Shown here in pieces: positions 50,633 to 62,419 of a stretch of DNA of 64,000 nt. The first letter of the stretch is position 1, and each line of letters opens with the position of its first letter. The translations under genes were made by a program, and so were the position numbers. Under the pieces are notes generated by a model that worked only from the letters and a program-made list of their open reading frames with translations, searched no databases and was not told the DNA's origin. The DNA is from Rothia kristinae NBRC 15354 (GTDB taxonomy: Bacteria > Actinomycetota > Actinomycetes > Actinomycetales > Micrococcaceae): assembly GCF_001570865.1 (NCBI RefSeq), contig NZ_BCSM01000001.1, forward strand, positions 62,001-126,000. Direction: 5' to 3'.

Positions 50633-51604
50633 CTAGAACAGCGCCCGCATCAGGGCGGCCCGGGCGGAGACCACGCGCGGGTCCTCCGCTCCGACGACGT
50701 CGAACAGCTCCAGCATCCGCTCGCGCACGCGGGACTTCTCCTCGGGGGACGCGGCGGTGAACAGCTTCAGCAGCCGGGCGAAGGCATCCTCGACGTGCCC
50801 GCCGGCCACGTCCAGGTCCGCCACGGCCAGCTGCGCGTCCACCTCCTGCGGAGCTTCGGCGGCCCGCTGACGCACGGCCTGGGCATCGGCGTCGGCCACA
50901 CGGGCCAGCAGCCCCACCCGGGCCAGGCCGAGCTTGGCCTCCCGGTCCCCCGGCTGCTCGCTCAGCGCCTGCTCGTAGGCGGCCCGGGCGCCGTCGTAGT
51001 CCTGCTCGGCCAGGGCATCCTGGGCCTTCTGGTGCAGCGGCGGCAGCGGCTTCTCGGCCGGGGCGCCCTTGGTGCCCACCGGTTCGAAGGAGCCGGTCAG
51101 CTGCGCCTGCTGGGCCAGCTGCAGGACCTGGCCCAGCACGGACTGCATCTGCTCCGGGGAGACGGGCTGGTCGAACAGCGGCGCCGGGCGTCCGCCGAGC
51201 ATCGCGATCGCGGTCAGGGAGGTGGCCGCCTGCAGCGCCTGGGCGATCTCCGGGGACTGCTCGATGTCCGCGGCGGCCAGCAGCAGCCGTCCCTGCGCGG
51301 AGTCGATGAGCTGCTCCAGCTGCTCCACGTTGCGCACCGCCGCGGCGTCCGAGCCGCGGTACAGGGCGAAGATCACGGGGCCCTGCCCGGACAGCTGGGC
51401 GTACTGCTGGAACTGCTCGCCCGTGGTGATCTCCGCGCGGTAGCTCGGCTGGCCCTGCCCCTGCTCGGGGGCGGCGGCGCCGTCCTGGGTCCGCTGGGCC
51501 AGGTCCGGGGCGCGGCGGGCCGAGGCCGGGATCTGCGGTTCCTCGGCAGCGGCCGGTGTCCCGGGGCCGGAGGCCGCGGGGTGCGGCTCGGGGATGGTGG
51601 TCAT
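50633..51604 (-). CDS. Thioredoxin-fold/TPR protein (CnoX/YbbN-like)
   Basis: 323 residues. After a disordered Pro/Ala/Gln-rich 60-residue N-terminus comes a thioredoxin-like domain (GPVIFALYRGSDAAAVRNVEQLEQLI, DIEQSPEIAQALQAATSLTAIAMLGGRPAPLFDQP). Then come helical TPR-like repeats ([44 protein letters not shown]). The CXXC redox pair is absent, as in the YbbN/CnoX group of holdase chaperones. Actinobacterial homologues are often annotated as tetratricopeptide co-chaperones. First gene of an operon with the ABC exporter. Confidence 0.78.
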   Translation of the reverse strand: MTTIPEPHPAASGPGTPAAAEEPQIPASARRAPDLAQRTQDGAAAPEQGQGQPSYRAEITTGEQFQQYAQLSGQGPVIFALYRGSDAAAVRNVEQLEQLIDSAQGRLLLAAADIEQSPEIAQALQAATSLTAIAMLGGRPAPLFDQPVSPEQMQSVLGQVLQLAQQAQLTGSFEPVGTKGAPAEKPLPPLHQKAQDALAEQDYDGARAAYEQALSEQPGDREAKLGLARVGLLARVADADAQAVRQRAAEAPQEVDAQLAVADLDVAGGHVEDAFARLLKLFTAASPEEKSRVRERMLELFDVVGAEDPRVVSARAALMRALF

Positions 51605-51833
51605 CGAGGTGTCCTCTCTGCAGCGGGGGTGTCCCGCGGGGCACCGCGCTCGAACGGCCACGGCGCGCCCCGATCGGGATCCGGTGATCGGCGTTGCCGC
51701 CTCCAGTATGCCCACACCGGCGTCGGGCCGCCCGTCTCCCGGCCCCGTCCGTTCTCGGATCGCGCAATCGGCCGGGTTCGGCGCGGGTAGTCTCGAAGGA
51801 TCACCGCCGTGCCGTCCGAAGAGGAGACGATCC

Positions 51834-53183
51834 GTGCCCGGTACCCCGCGTCCCGAGTCCCCGCGCCTGCGCCGCATCCTGGACCGGCTCCGCCTGGCCC
51901 ACCGCTTCCAGGACCCCGGGCACGCCGAGTTCCCCGCCATCCCCGGGGCCAAGCCCCGCCCGCGCTTCGACATCCCGGAGGATCCCCGACCGGAAGCCCA
52001 GGCCCGCACCGACTCCGCGGCCCACCTGGACGAGGGGGTCCTGGGTGCCGCCGCGGCCCGCGACCGGCCCGCGGCCGACCCCGGCGCCGCTCCCTGGGCC
52101 ACCGCGGGATCGACCCCGGAGCCTTCCGAGCCCGGCTTGTTCGCCCGCCCCGTGCACGCCGGATTCATGGCCACCGTGGGCGTCGGGATCGCCCTGCTGT
52201 GCTGGTACGTCGCGGTCAACGTCGGGGCGTTAGGCGGCTGGATCACCGGGGCCATGTTCATCGCCCTGGGCCTGGATCCGGCCGTGCGGGCCCTGGAGAA
52301 GCGGGGCCTGCCCCGCGGCGTCGGGGTCGCCGGGGTCCTCGTCGTGCTGGCGGGGCTGGTGGCCCTGCTGGCCACCGTCATCATCCCCGCGATCGCCGGG
52401 CAGGCGGTCTCCTTCGTCCAGTCCTTCCCGCAGAGCTTCCAGCGCTTCCTGGACTCGGACTTCGTGACCACCGTGGACCGGCAGTGGGGGGTGCGCGGGC
52501 GCGTGGAGGCCGAGGCGGAGCACATCGTGGACTCCGTGCTCAACGACCGCAACATCATCGGCGGGTTCCTCAACAGCCTGGTCAACGCCGGCTCCACGAT
52601 CGCCCAGGTGATCACCGGGACGCTGGTCGTGCTCTTCCTGGCCCTGTACTTCCTCGCCTCCCTGCCGGTGATCAAGGCGTGGTTCGTGCGCCTGGCCCCG
52701 GCCTCCAAACGCGAGCGGGTGGGCGACCTGACCGAGCGGATCACCACCTCGGTGGGCAACTACGTGCTGGGGCAGGCCTGCGTGGCGATCCTCAACGCGA
52801 GCTTCGCCCTGGTGCTCATGCTGATCCTGGGCCTGCCCTTCCCGATGCTCAACGCCTTCGTGGTCCTGCTGCTGGCCTTCGTGCCCCTGGTCGGCGGGGT
52901 GAGCGCCGGGATCCTGATGAGCGTCATCGCGCTGATGCAGGGCTGGCAGACGGCCCTGGTCTACGCCATCTGCTACTTCGCCTACCTGCAGGTGGAGGCG
53001 TACTTCATCTCCCCGCGCATCATGAAGCGGGCCGTGGCCGTGCCCGCGGCGGTCGCGGTGATCGCCGTCGCCGGGGGCGGGGCCCTGTGGGGAGTGCTCG
53101 GGGCGATCATCGCGATCCCCGTGGCCGCCTCGGGCCTGCTGCTGGTCCGGGAGGTCTTCGTCCCGCGCCAGGACGCCCGGTAG
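51834..53183 (+). CDS. AI-2E family (PerM/TqsA-type) membrane protein
   Basis: 449 residues. The first 115 are charged and disordered (ending PEPSEPGLFARPVHAGF). Then come about seven to eight membrane segments of the AI-2E/UPF0118 family: FMATVGVGIALLCWYVAVNVGAL, GWITGAMFIALGLDPAVRALEKRGLPRGVGVAGVLVVLAGLVALLATVIIPAI, VITGTLVVLFLALYFLASLPVI, GNYVLGQACVAILNASFALVLMLILGLPFPMLNAFVVLLLAFVPLVGGVSAGILMSVIALM, and the C-terminal QVEAYFISPRIMKRAVAVPAAVAVIAV. GTG at 51834 has GAGGAG upstream. Role in this organism unknown. Confidence 0.82.
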   Translation: MPGTPRPESPRLRRILDRLRLAHRFQDPGHAEFPAIPGAKPRPRFDIPEDPRPEAQARTDSAAHLDEGVLGAAAARDRPAADPGAAPWATAGSTPEPSEPGLFARPVHAGFMATVGVGIALLCWYVAVNVGALGGWITGAMFIALGLDPAVRALEKRGLPRGVGVAGVLVVLAGLVALLATVIIPAIAGQAVSFVQSFPQSFQRFLDSDFVTTVDRQWGVRGRVEAEAEHIVDSVLNDRNIIGGFLNSLVNAGSTIAQVITGTLVVLFLALYFLASLPVIKAWFVRLAPASKRERVGDLTERITTSVGNYVLGQACVAILNASFALVLMLILGLPFPMLNAFVVLLLAFVPLVGGVSAGILMSVIALMQGWQTALVYAICYFAYLQVEAYFISPRIMKRAVAVPAAVAVIAVAGGGALWGVLGAIIAIPVAASGLLLVREVFVPRQDAR

Positions 53184-53198
53184 CCGCCGACGACCGCC

Positions 53199-53531
53199 TC
53201 AGCGGGTCTCCCAGCAGCGCAGGTGCCAGTGCCGGCGCTCCTCGATGCCCCGCTCGTCGCCGAAAAGGTGGTCCGTGCGCCACACCACGCAGTGCGCCGT
53301 GCCCGGCGCGATGGGCCGGGTGCAGCCCGGGCAGGTGTAGGTCTTGCGCGCATTGACCGCCGGGATGAAGCGCACCGCCCAGGAGCCGAACCGATCCCGC
53401 TCCACCCGCGGGGCCGGCTCCAGGACCCGGGAGATGTCCCCGCCGCCCGGGGCGCTGCGCTGCCACTTGCTGGGTCCGGCCTTGCCGTGGCCCAGCTGGC
53501 GACGGGGGCGGGAGGAACGCGAGCGGGACAT
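53199..53531 (-). CDS. Zinc-ribbon protein next to nucS
   Basis: 110 residues. The N-terminal half is basic ([23 protein letters not shown]). The C-terminal half has [21 protein letters not shown] and [12 protein letters not shown], i.e. CxxC, His/Cys and HxxC, a likely zinc site. Homologues sit beside nucS in many actinobacteria, often mislabelled ATP/GTP-binding protein. Function is unknown; a nucleic-acid role next to the mismatch endonuclease is plausible. Start ATG 53531; an upstream ATG at 53540 is in frame. Divergent from nucS (54 bases). Confidence 0.72.
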   Translation of the reverse strand: MSRSRSSRPRRQLGHGKAGPSKWQRSAPGGGDISRVLEPAPRVERDRFGSWAVRFIPAVNARKTYTCPGCTRPIAPGTAHCVVWRTDHLFGDERGIEERRHWHLRCWETR

Positions 53532-53571
53532 GGCCTCCATGGTGGCACATCCCCGAAGCCCCGCGCGCTTG

Positions 53572-53577
53572 TACAGT
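53572..53577 (+). promoter_or_regulatory. -10 element of nucS
   Basis: TACAGT followed after eight bases by the nucS GTG, so the transcript is nearly or fully leaderless; GGGAGA in this gap may be outside the mRNA. Confidence 0.5.
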
Positions 53578-53585
53578 GGGAGACC

Positions 53586-54281
53586 GTGCGACTCGTCATT
53601 GCTGAATGCTCCGTGGACTACATCGGCCGGCTCAGGGCCCACCTGCCGCTGGCCCGGCGCCTGATCATGGTCAAGGCCGACGGCTCGGTGCTCATCCACT
53701 CCGACGGCGGCTCCTACAAACCCCTGAACTGGATGTCCCCGCCGGCCGCGGTGCACGTGCAGCACGCGGACGAGCACGAGTTCGACGACGATGCCGCGGA
53801 GGTCTGGACGGTCCAGGCCGCCAAGTCCGATGATCGCCTCATCATCCGGATCTACGCCAAGGAGCACGAGTCCTCCCACGAGCTCGGGGTGGACCCGGGA
53901 CTGGTCAAAGACGGCGTGGAGGCGGACCTGCAGCGGCTGCTGGCCGAGCAGATCGACGTCTTGGGCCCCGGCTACGCGCTGATCCGCCGGGAGTACCCCA
54001 CGGCGATCGGGCCCGTGGACATCCTCGCCCGGGACGGCGCCGGGCACACCGTGGCCGTGGAGCTCAAGCGGCGCGGGGACATCGACGGCGTCGAGCAGCT
54101 GAGCCGCTACCTCGAGCTGCTCAACCGCGATCCCCTGCTGGCCCCGGTGCGCGGGATCTACGCCGCCCAGCTGATCAAACCGCAAGCACGCACCCTGGCC
54201 GAGGACCGCGGCATCGGCTGCGTGACCCTGGACTACGACGCCCTGCGCGGGGTGGACGACGCCGAATCCCGGCTGTTCTGA
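53586..54281 (+). CDS. nucS: Endonuclease NucS
   Basis: Mismatch-specific endonuclease that replaces MutSL in actinobacteria. The 231-residue product begins [53 protein letters not shown] (DNA-binding and dimer domain). The nuclease motif [39 protein letters not shown] follows, with Asp and the E-x-K pair conserved. GTG start at 53586. Lies next to atpC as in mycobacteria (convergent with the atp operon, terminator between). Confidence 0.92.
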   Translation: MRLVIAECSVDYIGRLRAHLPLARRLIMVKADGSVLIHSDGGSYKPLNWMSPPAAVHVQHADEHEFDDDAAEVWTVQAAKSDDRLIIRIYAKEHESSHELGVDPGLVKDGVEADLQRLLAEQIDVLGPGYALIRREYPTAIGPVDILARDGAGHTVAVELKRRGDIDGVEQLSRYLELLNRDPLLAPVRGIYAAQLIKPQARTLAEDRGIGCVTLDYDALRGVDDAESRLF

Positions 54282-54379
54282 CCCGGCCCGTCCGCGCACC
54301 ACACCGGCCGCCCGACCTCGTCCGCGCTGTCCCGGCCGGCCCATCCTCGAAGCGCTTCACCCCTCCCCGCGGCACGCAT

Positions 54380-54424
54380 GAGGGCCCGGCGCCACTCCCC
54401 TTCCGGGGGTGGCGCCTGGCCCTC
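54380..54424. terminator. Convergent terminator between nucS and atpC
   Basis: GAGGGCC...GGCCCTC outer arms (54380-54386, 54418-54424) with GGCGCCAC/GTGGCGCC and CCCC/GGGG inside make a long hairpin with loop TTCC and one or two mismatches. It ends the atp operon (stop codon 54459). Confidence 0.7.
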
Positions 54425-54458
54425 TGAACAGGGTCGGAACCGGGGCGGTGGCCCGGGC

Positions 54459-54743
54459 TCAGGCCGCGGAGCGCTCCTTCTCGGCGTCGGAGGAGGACTT
54501 CGCGGCGATGACCACGCGGTTCTGCGCGACCGTCAGGAAGCCCTCCTGCAGCCGGGAGGTGTGCCGCTGCCCGTCGACCGGGTCGATGACCAGCTCGCCG
54601 TCCTCGGCCAGCAGCGCCATCGTGGCCACGTGCCCGGGCAGGATGCCCAGCTGGCCATCGGCGGTGCGGGCCCGCACGTACTTCGCCTCCCCGCGCCACA
54701 CGACGGTCTCGCGGGTGACGACCTCGACGTTGAGCACTGCCAT
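54459..54743 (-). CDS. atpC: ATP synthase epsilon chain
   Basis: 94-residue F1 subunit, mostly the N-terminal beta-sandwich: LNVEVVTRETVVWRGEAKYVRARTADGQLGILPGHVATMALLAEDGELVIDP. The C-terminal helical inhibitory arm is shortened to AAKSSSDAEKERSAA, as in related Micrococcales. ATG at 54741-54743, two bases past the atpD stop codon. Last gene of the operon. Confidence 0.93.
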   Translation of the reverse strand: MAVLNVEVVTRETVVWRGEAKYVRARTADGQLGILPGHVATMALLAEDGELVIDPVDGQRHTSRLQEGFLTVAQNRVVIAAKSSSDAEKERSAA

Positions 54744-54745
54744 GG

Positions 54746-56254
<1,509 letters not shown>

Positions 56255-57181
56255 TTAGGACGCGAGGGAATCCGCGCCGGCGACGATCTCGGACAGCTCC
56301 TGGGTGATCTCCGCCTGGCGGGCGTTGTTCATCAGGCGCGTGTACTTCTTGACCAGCTCGTCGGCGTTGTCCCCGGCGGACTTCATGGCCCGCTGGCGCG
56401 AGGCCAGCTCGGAGGCGGCGGCCTCCAGGAGGCAGGAGAAGATCCGGGTGGCGATGTAGCGGGGCAGCAGGGCGTCCAGGACCTCCTGGGCGCTGGGCTC
56501 GAAGTCGAAGCTGGGGGTCTGGGAGAAGTCCGCGTCGGCGGCGTCGGCGCCGGGCAGGATCTCCTCGCCCAGCTCCTGGGCGTCGACGACCTTCAGCGGA
56601 AGCAGCCGCAGGATGCGGGCCTGCTGGGAGACCATGGACTCGAACTCGGTGTAGACGATGTGCAGGTCGTCCACCCCGCCCTCGGCCGAGTCGGCGTCGA
56701 AGCGCTCCAGGAGCGCGTCGCGGATCTGCACGGCGGTCTCCACGTCCGGGTTGTCGGTGTTGCCCGACCACACCTTCTCGTAGGGCCGCTCGCGGAAATC
56801 GAAGTACTGCTTGGCCTTGCGACCCACGAGGTACAGCTCCACCTCGCGCCCATCCCGACGCAGCCGCTCGATCAGGCCCTCCGCCTTCTTCAGCACGTTG
56901 ACGGAGTAGGACCCGGCCAGGCCGCGGTCGCTGGTCATGATGACCACGGCCGAGCGGCGCGAGGGCTTGTCGTCGTTGATCAGCGGGTGGCTGATCGAGG
57001 TCTGCGAGGCCACCGCGGCGACCGCGCGGGTCAGGGCGTCGGCGTAGGGGCCGGCCTTGTCCGAGCGGGTGCGGGCGCGGTTGATCCGCGAAGTCGCGAT
57101 CATCTCCATCGCCTTGAAGATCTTCTTCATCGACGACGTCGAGGAGATCTTCTGGCGGTAGACCCTGATCTGGGCTCCCAT
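56255..57181 (-). CDS. atpG: ATP synthase gamma chain
   Basis: Central stalk subunit, 308 residues: [37 protein letters not shown] at the start and [54 protein letters not shown] at the end, the two long helices that rotate within the hexamer. The middle contains the actinobacterial insert near [18 protein letters not shown]. 61 bases after atpA. Confidence 0.96.
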   Translation of the reverse strand: MGAQIRVYRQKISSTSSMKKIFKAMEMIATSRINRARTRSDKAGPYADALTRAVAAVASQTSISHPLINDDKPSRRSAVVIMTSDRGLAGSYSVNVLKKAEGLIERLRRDGREVELYLVGRKAKQYFDFRERPYEKVWSGNTDNPDVETAVQIRDALLERFDADSAEGGVDDLHIVYTEFESMVSQQARILRLLPLKVVDAQELGEEILPGADAADADFSQTPSFDFEPSAQEVLDALLPRYIATRIFSCLLEAAASELASRQRAMKSAGDNADELVKKYTRLMNNARQAEITQELSEIVAGADSLAS

Positions 57182-57242
57182 AGAGCTTCCTTTCAGCCCC
57201 GAGGCGGGGCGGGCCGTCCAGCGGCCCGCTCCGCGTCAGGTC

Positions 57243-58877
57243 TCATCGCTTGACGATCTCTTCCTGGTCCACCTCGGAGCGCTCCACCGGGGCGTGCTCC
57301 TCGTGGCCGGGCTGGATCCCGCCCCCGTGGGGGCCCTCGGCTGCGAAGTCGCGCTTGACCTCGGCCACCGCGGACTTCAGCGCCTCCACCGTGGCGTCCT
57401 CGAGCTTGCCGCTGGAGGCGATGTCGGTGAGCACGGAGGTGTTCCGACGCAGGTGCTCCAGGAACCGCTGCTCGAACTCCAGGACGTCGGAGACCTCCAG
57501 GTCATCCAGGTGGCCGTTGGTGCCAGCCCAGATGGCGGCGACCTGGTCCTCGACGTTGTACGGGGTGTACTGCGGCTGGCGCAGCAGCTCCGTCAGGCGG
57601 GCGCCGCGGGTCAGCTGGCGGCGGGAGGCCTCATCCAGGTCCGAGGCGAACATCGCGAAGGCCTGCATGGACCGGTACTGGGCCAGGTCCAGCTTCAGCG
57701 TTCCGGAGACCTTCTTCATCGCCTTGATCTGCGCCGCACCGCCCACGCGGGACACGGACACGCCCACGTCCACGGCGGGACGCTGGTTGGCGTTGAACAG
57801 GTCCGACTGCAGGAAGATCTGCCCGTCGGTGATGGAGATGACGTTGGTCGGGATGAACGCGGAGACGTCGTTGGCCTTGGTCTCGATGATCGGCAGGCCG
57901 GTCATCGAGCCCGCGCCGAGCTCGTCGGAGAGCTTGGCGCAGCGCTCCAGCAGGCGGGAGTGCAGGTAGAACACATCGCCCGGGTACGCCTCGCGTCCCG
58001 GCGGACGGCGCAGCAGCAGGGACACGGCGCGGTAGGCCTCGGCCTGCTTGGACAGGTCGTCGAAGATGATCAGGACGTGCTTGCCGCCGTACATCCAGTG
58101 CTGCCCGATCGCGGACCCGGCGTAGGGGGCCAGGTACTTGAAGCCCGCGGCGTCGGAGGCCGGGGAGGCCACGATCGTGGTGTACTCCAGGGCGCCGTTG
58201 TCCTCCAGGGTCTGGCGCACCGAGGCGATCGTGGAGGCCTTCTGACCCACGGCCACGTAGATGCAGCGCACCTGCTTCTCCGGGTCCCCGGTCTCCCAGT
58301 TCTCCTTCTGGTTCAGGATCGTGTCGATCCCGATGGCGGTCTTGCCGGTCTGGCGGTCGCCGATGATCAGCTGGCGCTGGCCGCGCCCGATCGGGATCAT
58401 CGCGTCGATGGCCTTCAGCCCGGTCTGCAGCGGCTCATGCACCGACTTGCGCTGGGTCACGCCCGGGGCCTGCAGCTCCAGGGCGCGGCGGCCCTCGGAC
58501 TCGATGGGCCCGAGGTCGTCGATCGGGTGGCCCAGGGGGTCCACCACGCGGCCGAGGAAGGCGTCGCCGACCGGCACGGAGAGGACTTCCCCGGTGCGGT
58601 GCACCTCCTGGCCCTCCTCGACGCCGGTGAAGTCGCCCAGCACGATCGCGCCGATGTCGCGGGTGTCCAGGTTCTGCGCCAGGCCGAGGGTGCCGTCCTC
58701 GAAGCGCAGCAGCTCGTTGGCCATGACGGAGGGAAGCCCCTCCACTCGGGCGATGCCGTCGCCCGCGCTGGTCACGCGCCCGACCTCGACCCGGTCGGTC
58801 TCACCGGGCTCGTAGGACGCCGCGAATTCGTTCAGCGCGCTGCGGACATCATCGGCATTGATGGTCAGATCCGCCAT
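57243..58877 (-). CDS. atpA: ATP synthase subunit alpha
   Basis: Non-catalytic nucleotide-binding F1 subunit, 544 residues: Walker A GDRQTGKT at 173-180, [55 protein letters not shown]. An extra C-terminal tail of about 35 residues ([34 protein letters not shown]) is typical of actinobacteria, where a tail blocks ATP hydrolysis in mycobacteria. The gap to atpH is 137 bases. Confidence 0.97.
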   Translation of the reverse strand: MADLTINADDVRSALNEFAASYEPGETDRVEVGRVTSAGDGIARVEGLPSVMANELLRFEDGTLGLAQNLDTRDIGAIVLGDFTGVEEGQEVHRTGEVLSVPVGDAFLGRVVDPLGHPIDDLGPIESEGRRALELQAPGVTQRKSVHEPLQTGLKAIDAMIPIGRGQRQLIIGDRQTGKTAIGIDTILNQKENWETGDPEKQVRCIYVAVGQKASTIASVRQTLEDNGALEYTTIVASPASDAAGFKYLAPYAGSAIGQHWMYGGKHVLIIFDDLSKQAEAYRAVSLLLRRPPGREAYPGDVFYLHSRLLERCAKLSDELGAGSMTGLPIIETKANDVSAFIPTNVISITDGQIFLQSDLFNANQRPAVDVGVSVSRVGGAAQIKAMKKVSGTLKLDLAQYRSMQAFAMFASDLDEASRRQLTRGARLTELLRQPQYTPYNVEDQVAAIWAGTNGHLDDLEVSDVLEFEQRFLEHLRRNTSVLTDIASSGKLEDATVEALKSAVAEVKRDFAAEGPHGGGIQPGHEEHAPVERSEVDQEEIVKR

Positions 58878-59014
58878 CTCGTGTCCCTGCTCTCCTGTAG
58901 TCGTGGATCGATCCGCCGCGGCGGAGGATCCGTGTGGTCTGTCGGGTGGGGGCCGGTGCGGCCTGCCTCAGCGGCGGGTCCGCGGGCCTCCCGTGTCGGA
59001 AGGTGGTCGATGCG

Positions 59015-59832
59015 TCAGGACGCGGTCACGGTGCGATCCAGGTCCGCCAGCCGAGCCGTCATCGACCCGTCGATGACCTCGTCCCCGACCTGGACCTTGA
59101 GTCCGCCCAGGATCTGCGGGTCCACGACGACGTCGAGGGTCAGCTCCCGGCCGTAGACCCGAGACAGGGCCCGGGCCAGGCGCTGGCGCCGCGACTCATC
59201 CAGGGGGTGGCTGACGGTGACCTTGGCGATGGAGCGGCGCATCAGATGCACGAGGGCATCGGCGAAGCGCTGGGCCACCGCGTCCGGGGCCTGCCCGCGC
59301 GGGTGAGCCGCGGCCTGGTCGATCAGCAGCCGCGCCTCCTCCGAGCGCACCGGGCAGATCCGCTCGGCCAGGCGGCGTCGAGCCTCCTCGCCCGCGCGGG
59401 CATCCGTCAGCGCGGACTGGATCCGCGGATCCTCCTGCACGACGGCGACGAAGCGCAGCAGATCCTCGACGACCTCGGTGACGGCCTCCTGACCACCGCG
59501 GCGCGCGGCCACGGCGGCCGCGGCGACGGCCCCTAGGTGCTCGAGCGCATCGGCGAGATCGCGTTCGGCGCTCCAGCGCAGCCGGGCGGCGTAGGCCACC
59601 AGCTCGCGCACCACCGGGTAGACCCTGCCCTCCAGGACGGTCGCGGCGATGCCGCGGCGCTGCTCGGGCTGACGCGAGGGATCCGTCAGACCCCGGCGCA
59701 GGGCTCCGTCGGCGTCCAGGACGCCGACCACGGAGAACAGCTCCTCCGCCGTCGTGGTGCTGGCATCCGCGGCCCAGCGCTGATCGAAGGCCTCGACCAG
59801 ATCCCGCAGGGACTGCCCCGATGCGCCGGCCA

Positions 59833-59833
<1 letters not shown>
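59015..59833 (-). CDS. atpH: ATP synthase subunit delta
   Basis: Peripheral stalk subunit, 272 residues, longer than in E. coli as usual in Micrococcales. It ends with the conserved VTVSHPLDESRRQRLARALSRVYGRELTLDVVVDPQILGGLKVQVGDEVIDGSMTARLADL. Here atpH and atpF are separate, unlike the fused protein of mycobacteria. The ATG overlaps the atpF stop codon by one base (TGATG). Confidence 0.93.
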
Positions 59834-60435
<602 letters not shown>

Positions 60436-60639
60436 CTACTTGATCAGGGCCAGAACGAAGCCCAGGATGGCCAGGGCCTCGACCACGGCGAAGCCGAGGA
60501 ACAGCATGGGCTGCAGCACGCGCTGGGACTCCGGCTGGCGAGCCACGGAGGTCATGTACGCGGCGAAGATCAGGCCGACGCCGATGCCGCCGCCGATCGC
60601 TGCCAGACCGAAGCCGATGACGCTGAGCGAACCTACCAT
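60436..60639 (-). CDS. atpE: ATP synthase subunit c
   Basis: 67-residue proteolipid of the rotor ring, two membrane helices: [32 protein letters not shown], loop, then [23 protein letters not shown] with the proton-carrying glutamate at residue 54. ATG at 60637-60639 was preferred over an in-frame upstream reading without family similarity. Confidence 0.96.
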   Translation of the reverse strand: MVGSLSVIGFGLAAIGGGIGVGLIFAAYMTSVARQPESQRVLQPMLFLGFAVVEALAILGFVLALIK

Positions 60640-60772
60640 GGGATGTTTCCTTTCATCGTGCCCGGGAACGGGTGCCGGGCGCTGGTGCCGCAAGCGGCGG
60701 GTACGTAGGGGCGGGAAGACCGGATCCGCTCCGGCGGATTCCCGCAGACCGGCGCGCGAAGCGCCGGAAGTC

Positions 60773-61561
60773 TTAGTGGGCCTCGGCCACGGAGCCCTGG
60801 ATGTACACGGCGAACAGCAGGGTGAAGACGTAGGCCTGGATCACCTGGATCATCAGCTCCAGGAAGTACAGGAACAGCCCGAACACCGCCGCGAAGGGGG
60901 CCGTCAGCCAGCCGCCGACCCCGCCCTCGGTGAGCAGGAAGCCCAGCATGTACGCGGCGATCATCAGCGCCAGGTGCCCGGCGAACATCGTCGCGAACAG
61001 ACGCAGGGAGTGGGTCATCGGCCGGATGATCAGGTTGGAGAGGAACTCCAGCGGGATCAGGATGATGTAGAAGGGCCACGGCACGCCGGAGGGCATGGTC
61101 ATGGACTTGAAGAACCCGCCCAGGCCCTTGTTCCTGATGCCCACGGCCACCCAGAAGATGTAGGCGAAGCCGGCCATCGCGTAGGCCGCGCCGATGTGGG
61201 AGAAGGCCGGCAGCTGGATGAAGGGGATCGAGCCCCAGAGGTTGTTCACCAGGATGAAGAAGAAGGAGGTGAACAGCACCGGCACGAAGGGCTTGAACTG
61301 GTGGGCCCCGATCAGGTCCCGGCCGAGGGAGTTGCGCACGAAGCCGTAGCCGGCCTCCCCCACGAACTGCATCCGCCCCGGGACCATCGCGTGCTTGCGG
61401 GCCGCGGCCAGGAAGAACGCGGCGACGACGACGACCGAGAGGAGCACCAGCAGGGTCTGCTTGCCGAAGTCGAAGCTGCCGACGTGGAAGAACGGGGCGA
61501 GATGCATGTCCTCGACCGTGGGCGGTTCGAAGGCCGCGAGAACGAGCCCGGTATCCAGCAC
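60773..61561 (-). CDS. atpB: ATP synthase subunit a
   Basis: 262-residue Fo channel protein with about five to six membrane helices. The essential arginine lies in [32 protein letters not shown], and the last helix is [32 protein letters not shown] start at 61559-61561 with AAAGGA upstream; a later in-frame ATG (MHLAPFF) is possible. Confidence 0.94.
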   Translation of the reverse strand: MLDTGLVLAAFEPPTVEDMHLAPFFHVGSFDFGKQTLLVLLSVVVVAAFFLAAARKHAMVPGRMQFVGEAGYGFVRNSLGRDLIGAHQFKPFVPVLFTSFFFILVNNLWGSIPFIQLPAFSHIGAAYAMAGFAYIFWVAVGIRNKGLGGFFKSMTMPSGVPWPFYIILIPLEFLSNLIIRPMTHSLRLFATMFAGHLALMIAAYMLGFLLTEGGVGGWLTAPFAAVFGLFLYFLELMIQVIQAYVFTLLFAVYIQGSVAEAH

Positions 61562-61646
61562 TGCGGATCCTTTCAGCAGGTACGGCGTGGTGTCAGGGCA
61601 CGCGACGGCGAGGACCTCGACACTTGATTGATGTTCATCACTGCGG

Positions 61647-61946
61647 TCACGGCTGGCGCCCGGGGGCGTCGTCGTCCGTGGGCCGCATGTGCAGGTAGAC
61701 CAGGTAGATGCCGGCGCAGGCTCCCACGCCGGCGCCGAGCCACACGATCCAACGCGTGCCCAACAGGTGGTCCGCTCCCCAGCCTACCAAACTCCAGAAC
61801 CCGGTGCCGATCACCAGGTAGATCAGCGTCATGAAGGCCCCGGCGATCCCGCCCTGGCGCACCAGGTCCCCGGCGCTGCGCAGATCCTCCGAGCTGCGCG
61901 GCACCAGCGGCGGCTCCTGCGGCTCCGACTGCGATGCGTTCCTCAT
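61647..61946 (-). CDS. AtpZ/AtpI-like ATP synthase accessory protein
   Basis: 99 residues with two membrane helices (GGIAGAFMTLIYLVIGTGFWSLVGWGADHLLG and WIVWLGAGVGACAGIYLVYLHM) between polar ends, the shape of F0F1-ATPase accessory subunit AtpZ, linked with assembly of the c ring and Mg2+ handling. ATG overlaps the upstream gene by four bases; atpB follows 85 bases later. Confidence 0.75.
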   Translation of the reverse strand: MRNASQSEPQEPPLVPRSSEDLRSAGDLVRQGGIAGAFMTLIYLVIGTGFWSLVGWGADHLLGTRWIVWLGAGVGACAGIYLVYLHMRPTDDDAPGRQP

Positions 61947-62419
61947 GCTCGACCCTCCCGTTCCGGATCACCACGATATCCCCGAGGGGTGCCCGCCGGT
62001 GCGAAGTACGGGATCCGCAGCCGCCGCACAGCAATCACCTCGGCCGCCAGCATCAGCACCACCCCGAGCACCGCACCGGCCAGGAACCAGCCGCGGGATC
62101 CCTCCTGCGGCCACGGGACGACCAGCAGCAGCGCCCCGGCCAGCAGGACCTTGACGGGGTAGGCGATCAGCAGGGCGGCCGCGGCCCGACTGCCCTGCTC
62201 GCCCACCAGCCGCACCAGCGCCCAGCTCGCGGCGACGGCCAGCAGCACGATTCCCCCGCCCGCGAGGGCGGAGACCGCGGCCTCGCTGCCGCCGAGCAGC
62301 AGCCCCGCCGCGGCCAGGACCAGGCTGCCCGCGGCGACGTCGCCCAGGGCCGCCAGGGCGGCGTCGGCCAGCGGGGTGCGGCTCTGGCGGGGTGTGCGGT
62401 GCCAGATCGGCGCCCTCAC
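61943..62419 (-). CDS. AtpI-like membrane protein
   Basis: 158 residues with four membrane helices (ALGDVAAGSLVLAAAGLLLGG, VSALAGGGIVLLAVAASWALVRLV, ALLIAYPVKVLLAGALLLVV and GWFLAGAVLGVVLMLAAEVIAVRRL). Position and topology fit the ATP synthase protein I group, which helps assemble Fo; mycobacterial Rv1303 is in the same place between rfe and atpB. GTG at 62417-62419 overlaps the wecA stop codon (GTGA). Confidence 0.75.
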   Translation of the reverse strand: MRAPIWHRTPRQSRTPLADAALAALGDVAAGSLVLAAAGLLLGGSEAAVSALAGGGIVLLAVAASWALVRLVGEQGSRAAAALLIAYPVKVLLAGALLLVVPWPQEGSRGWFLAGAVLGVVLMLAAEVIAVRRLRIPYFAPAGTPRGYRGDPEREGRA

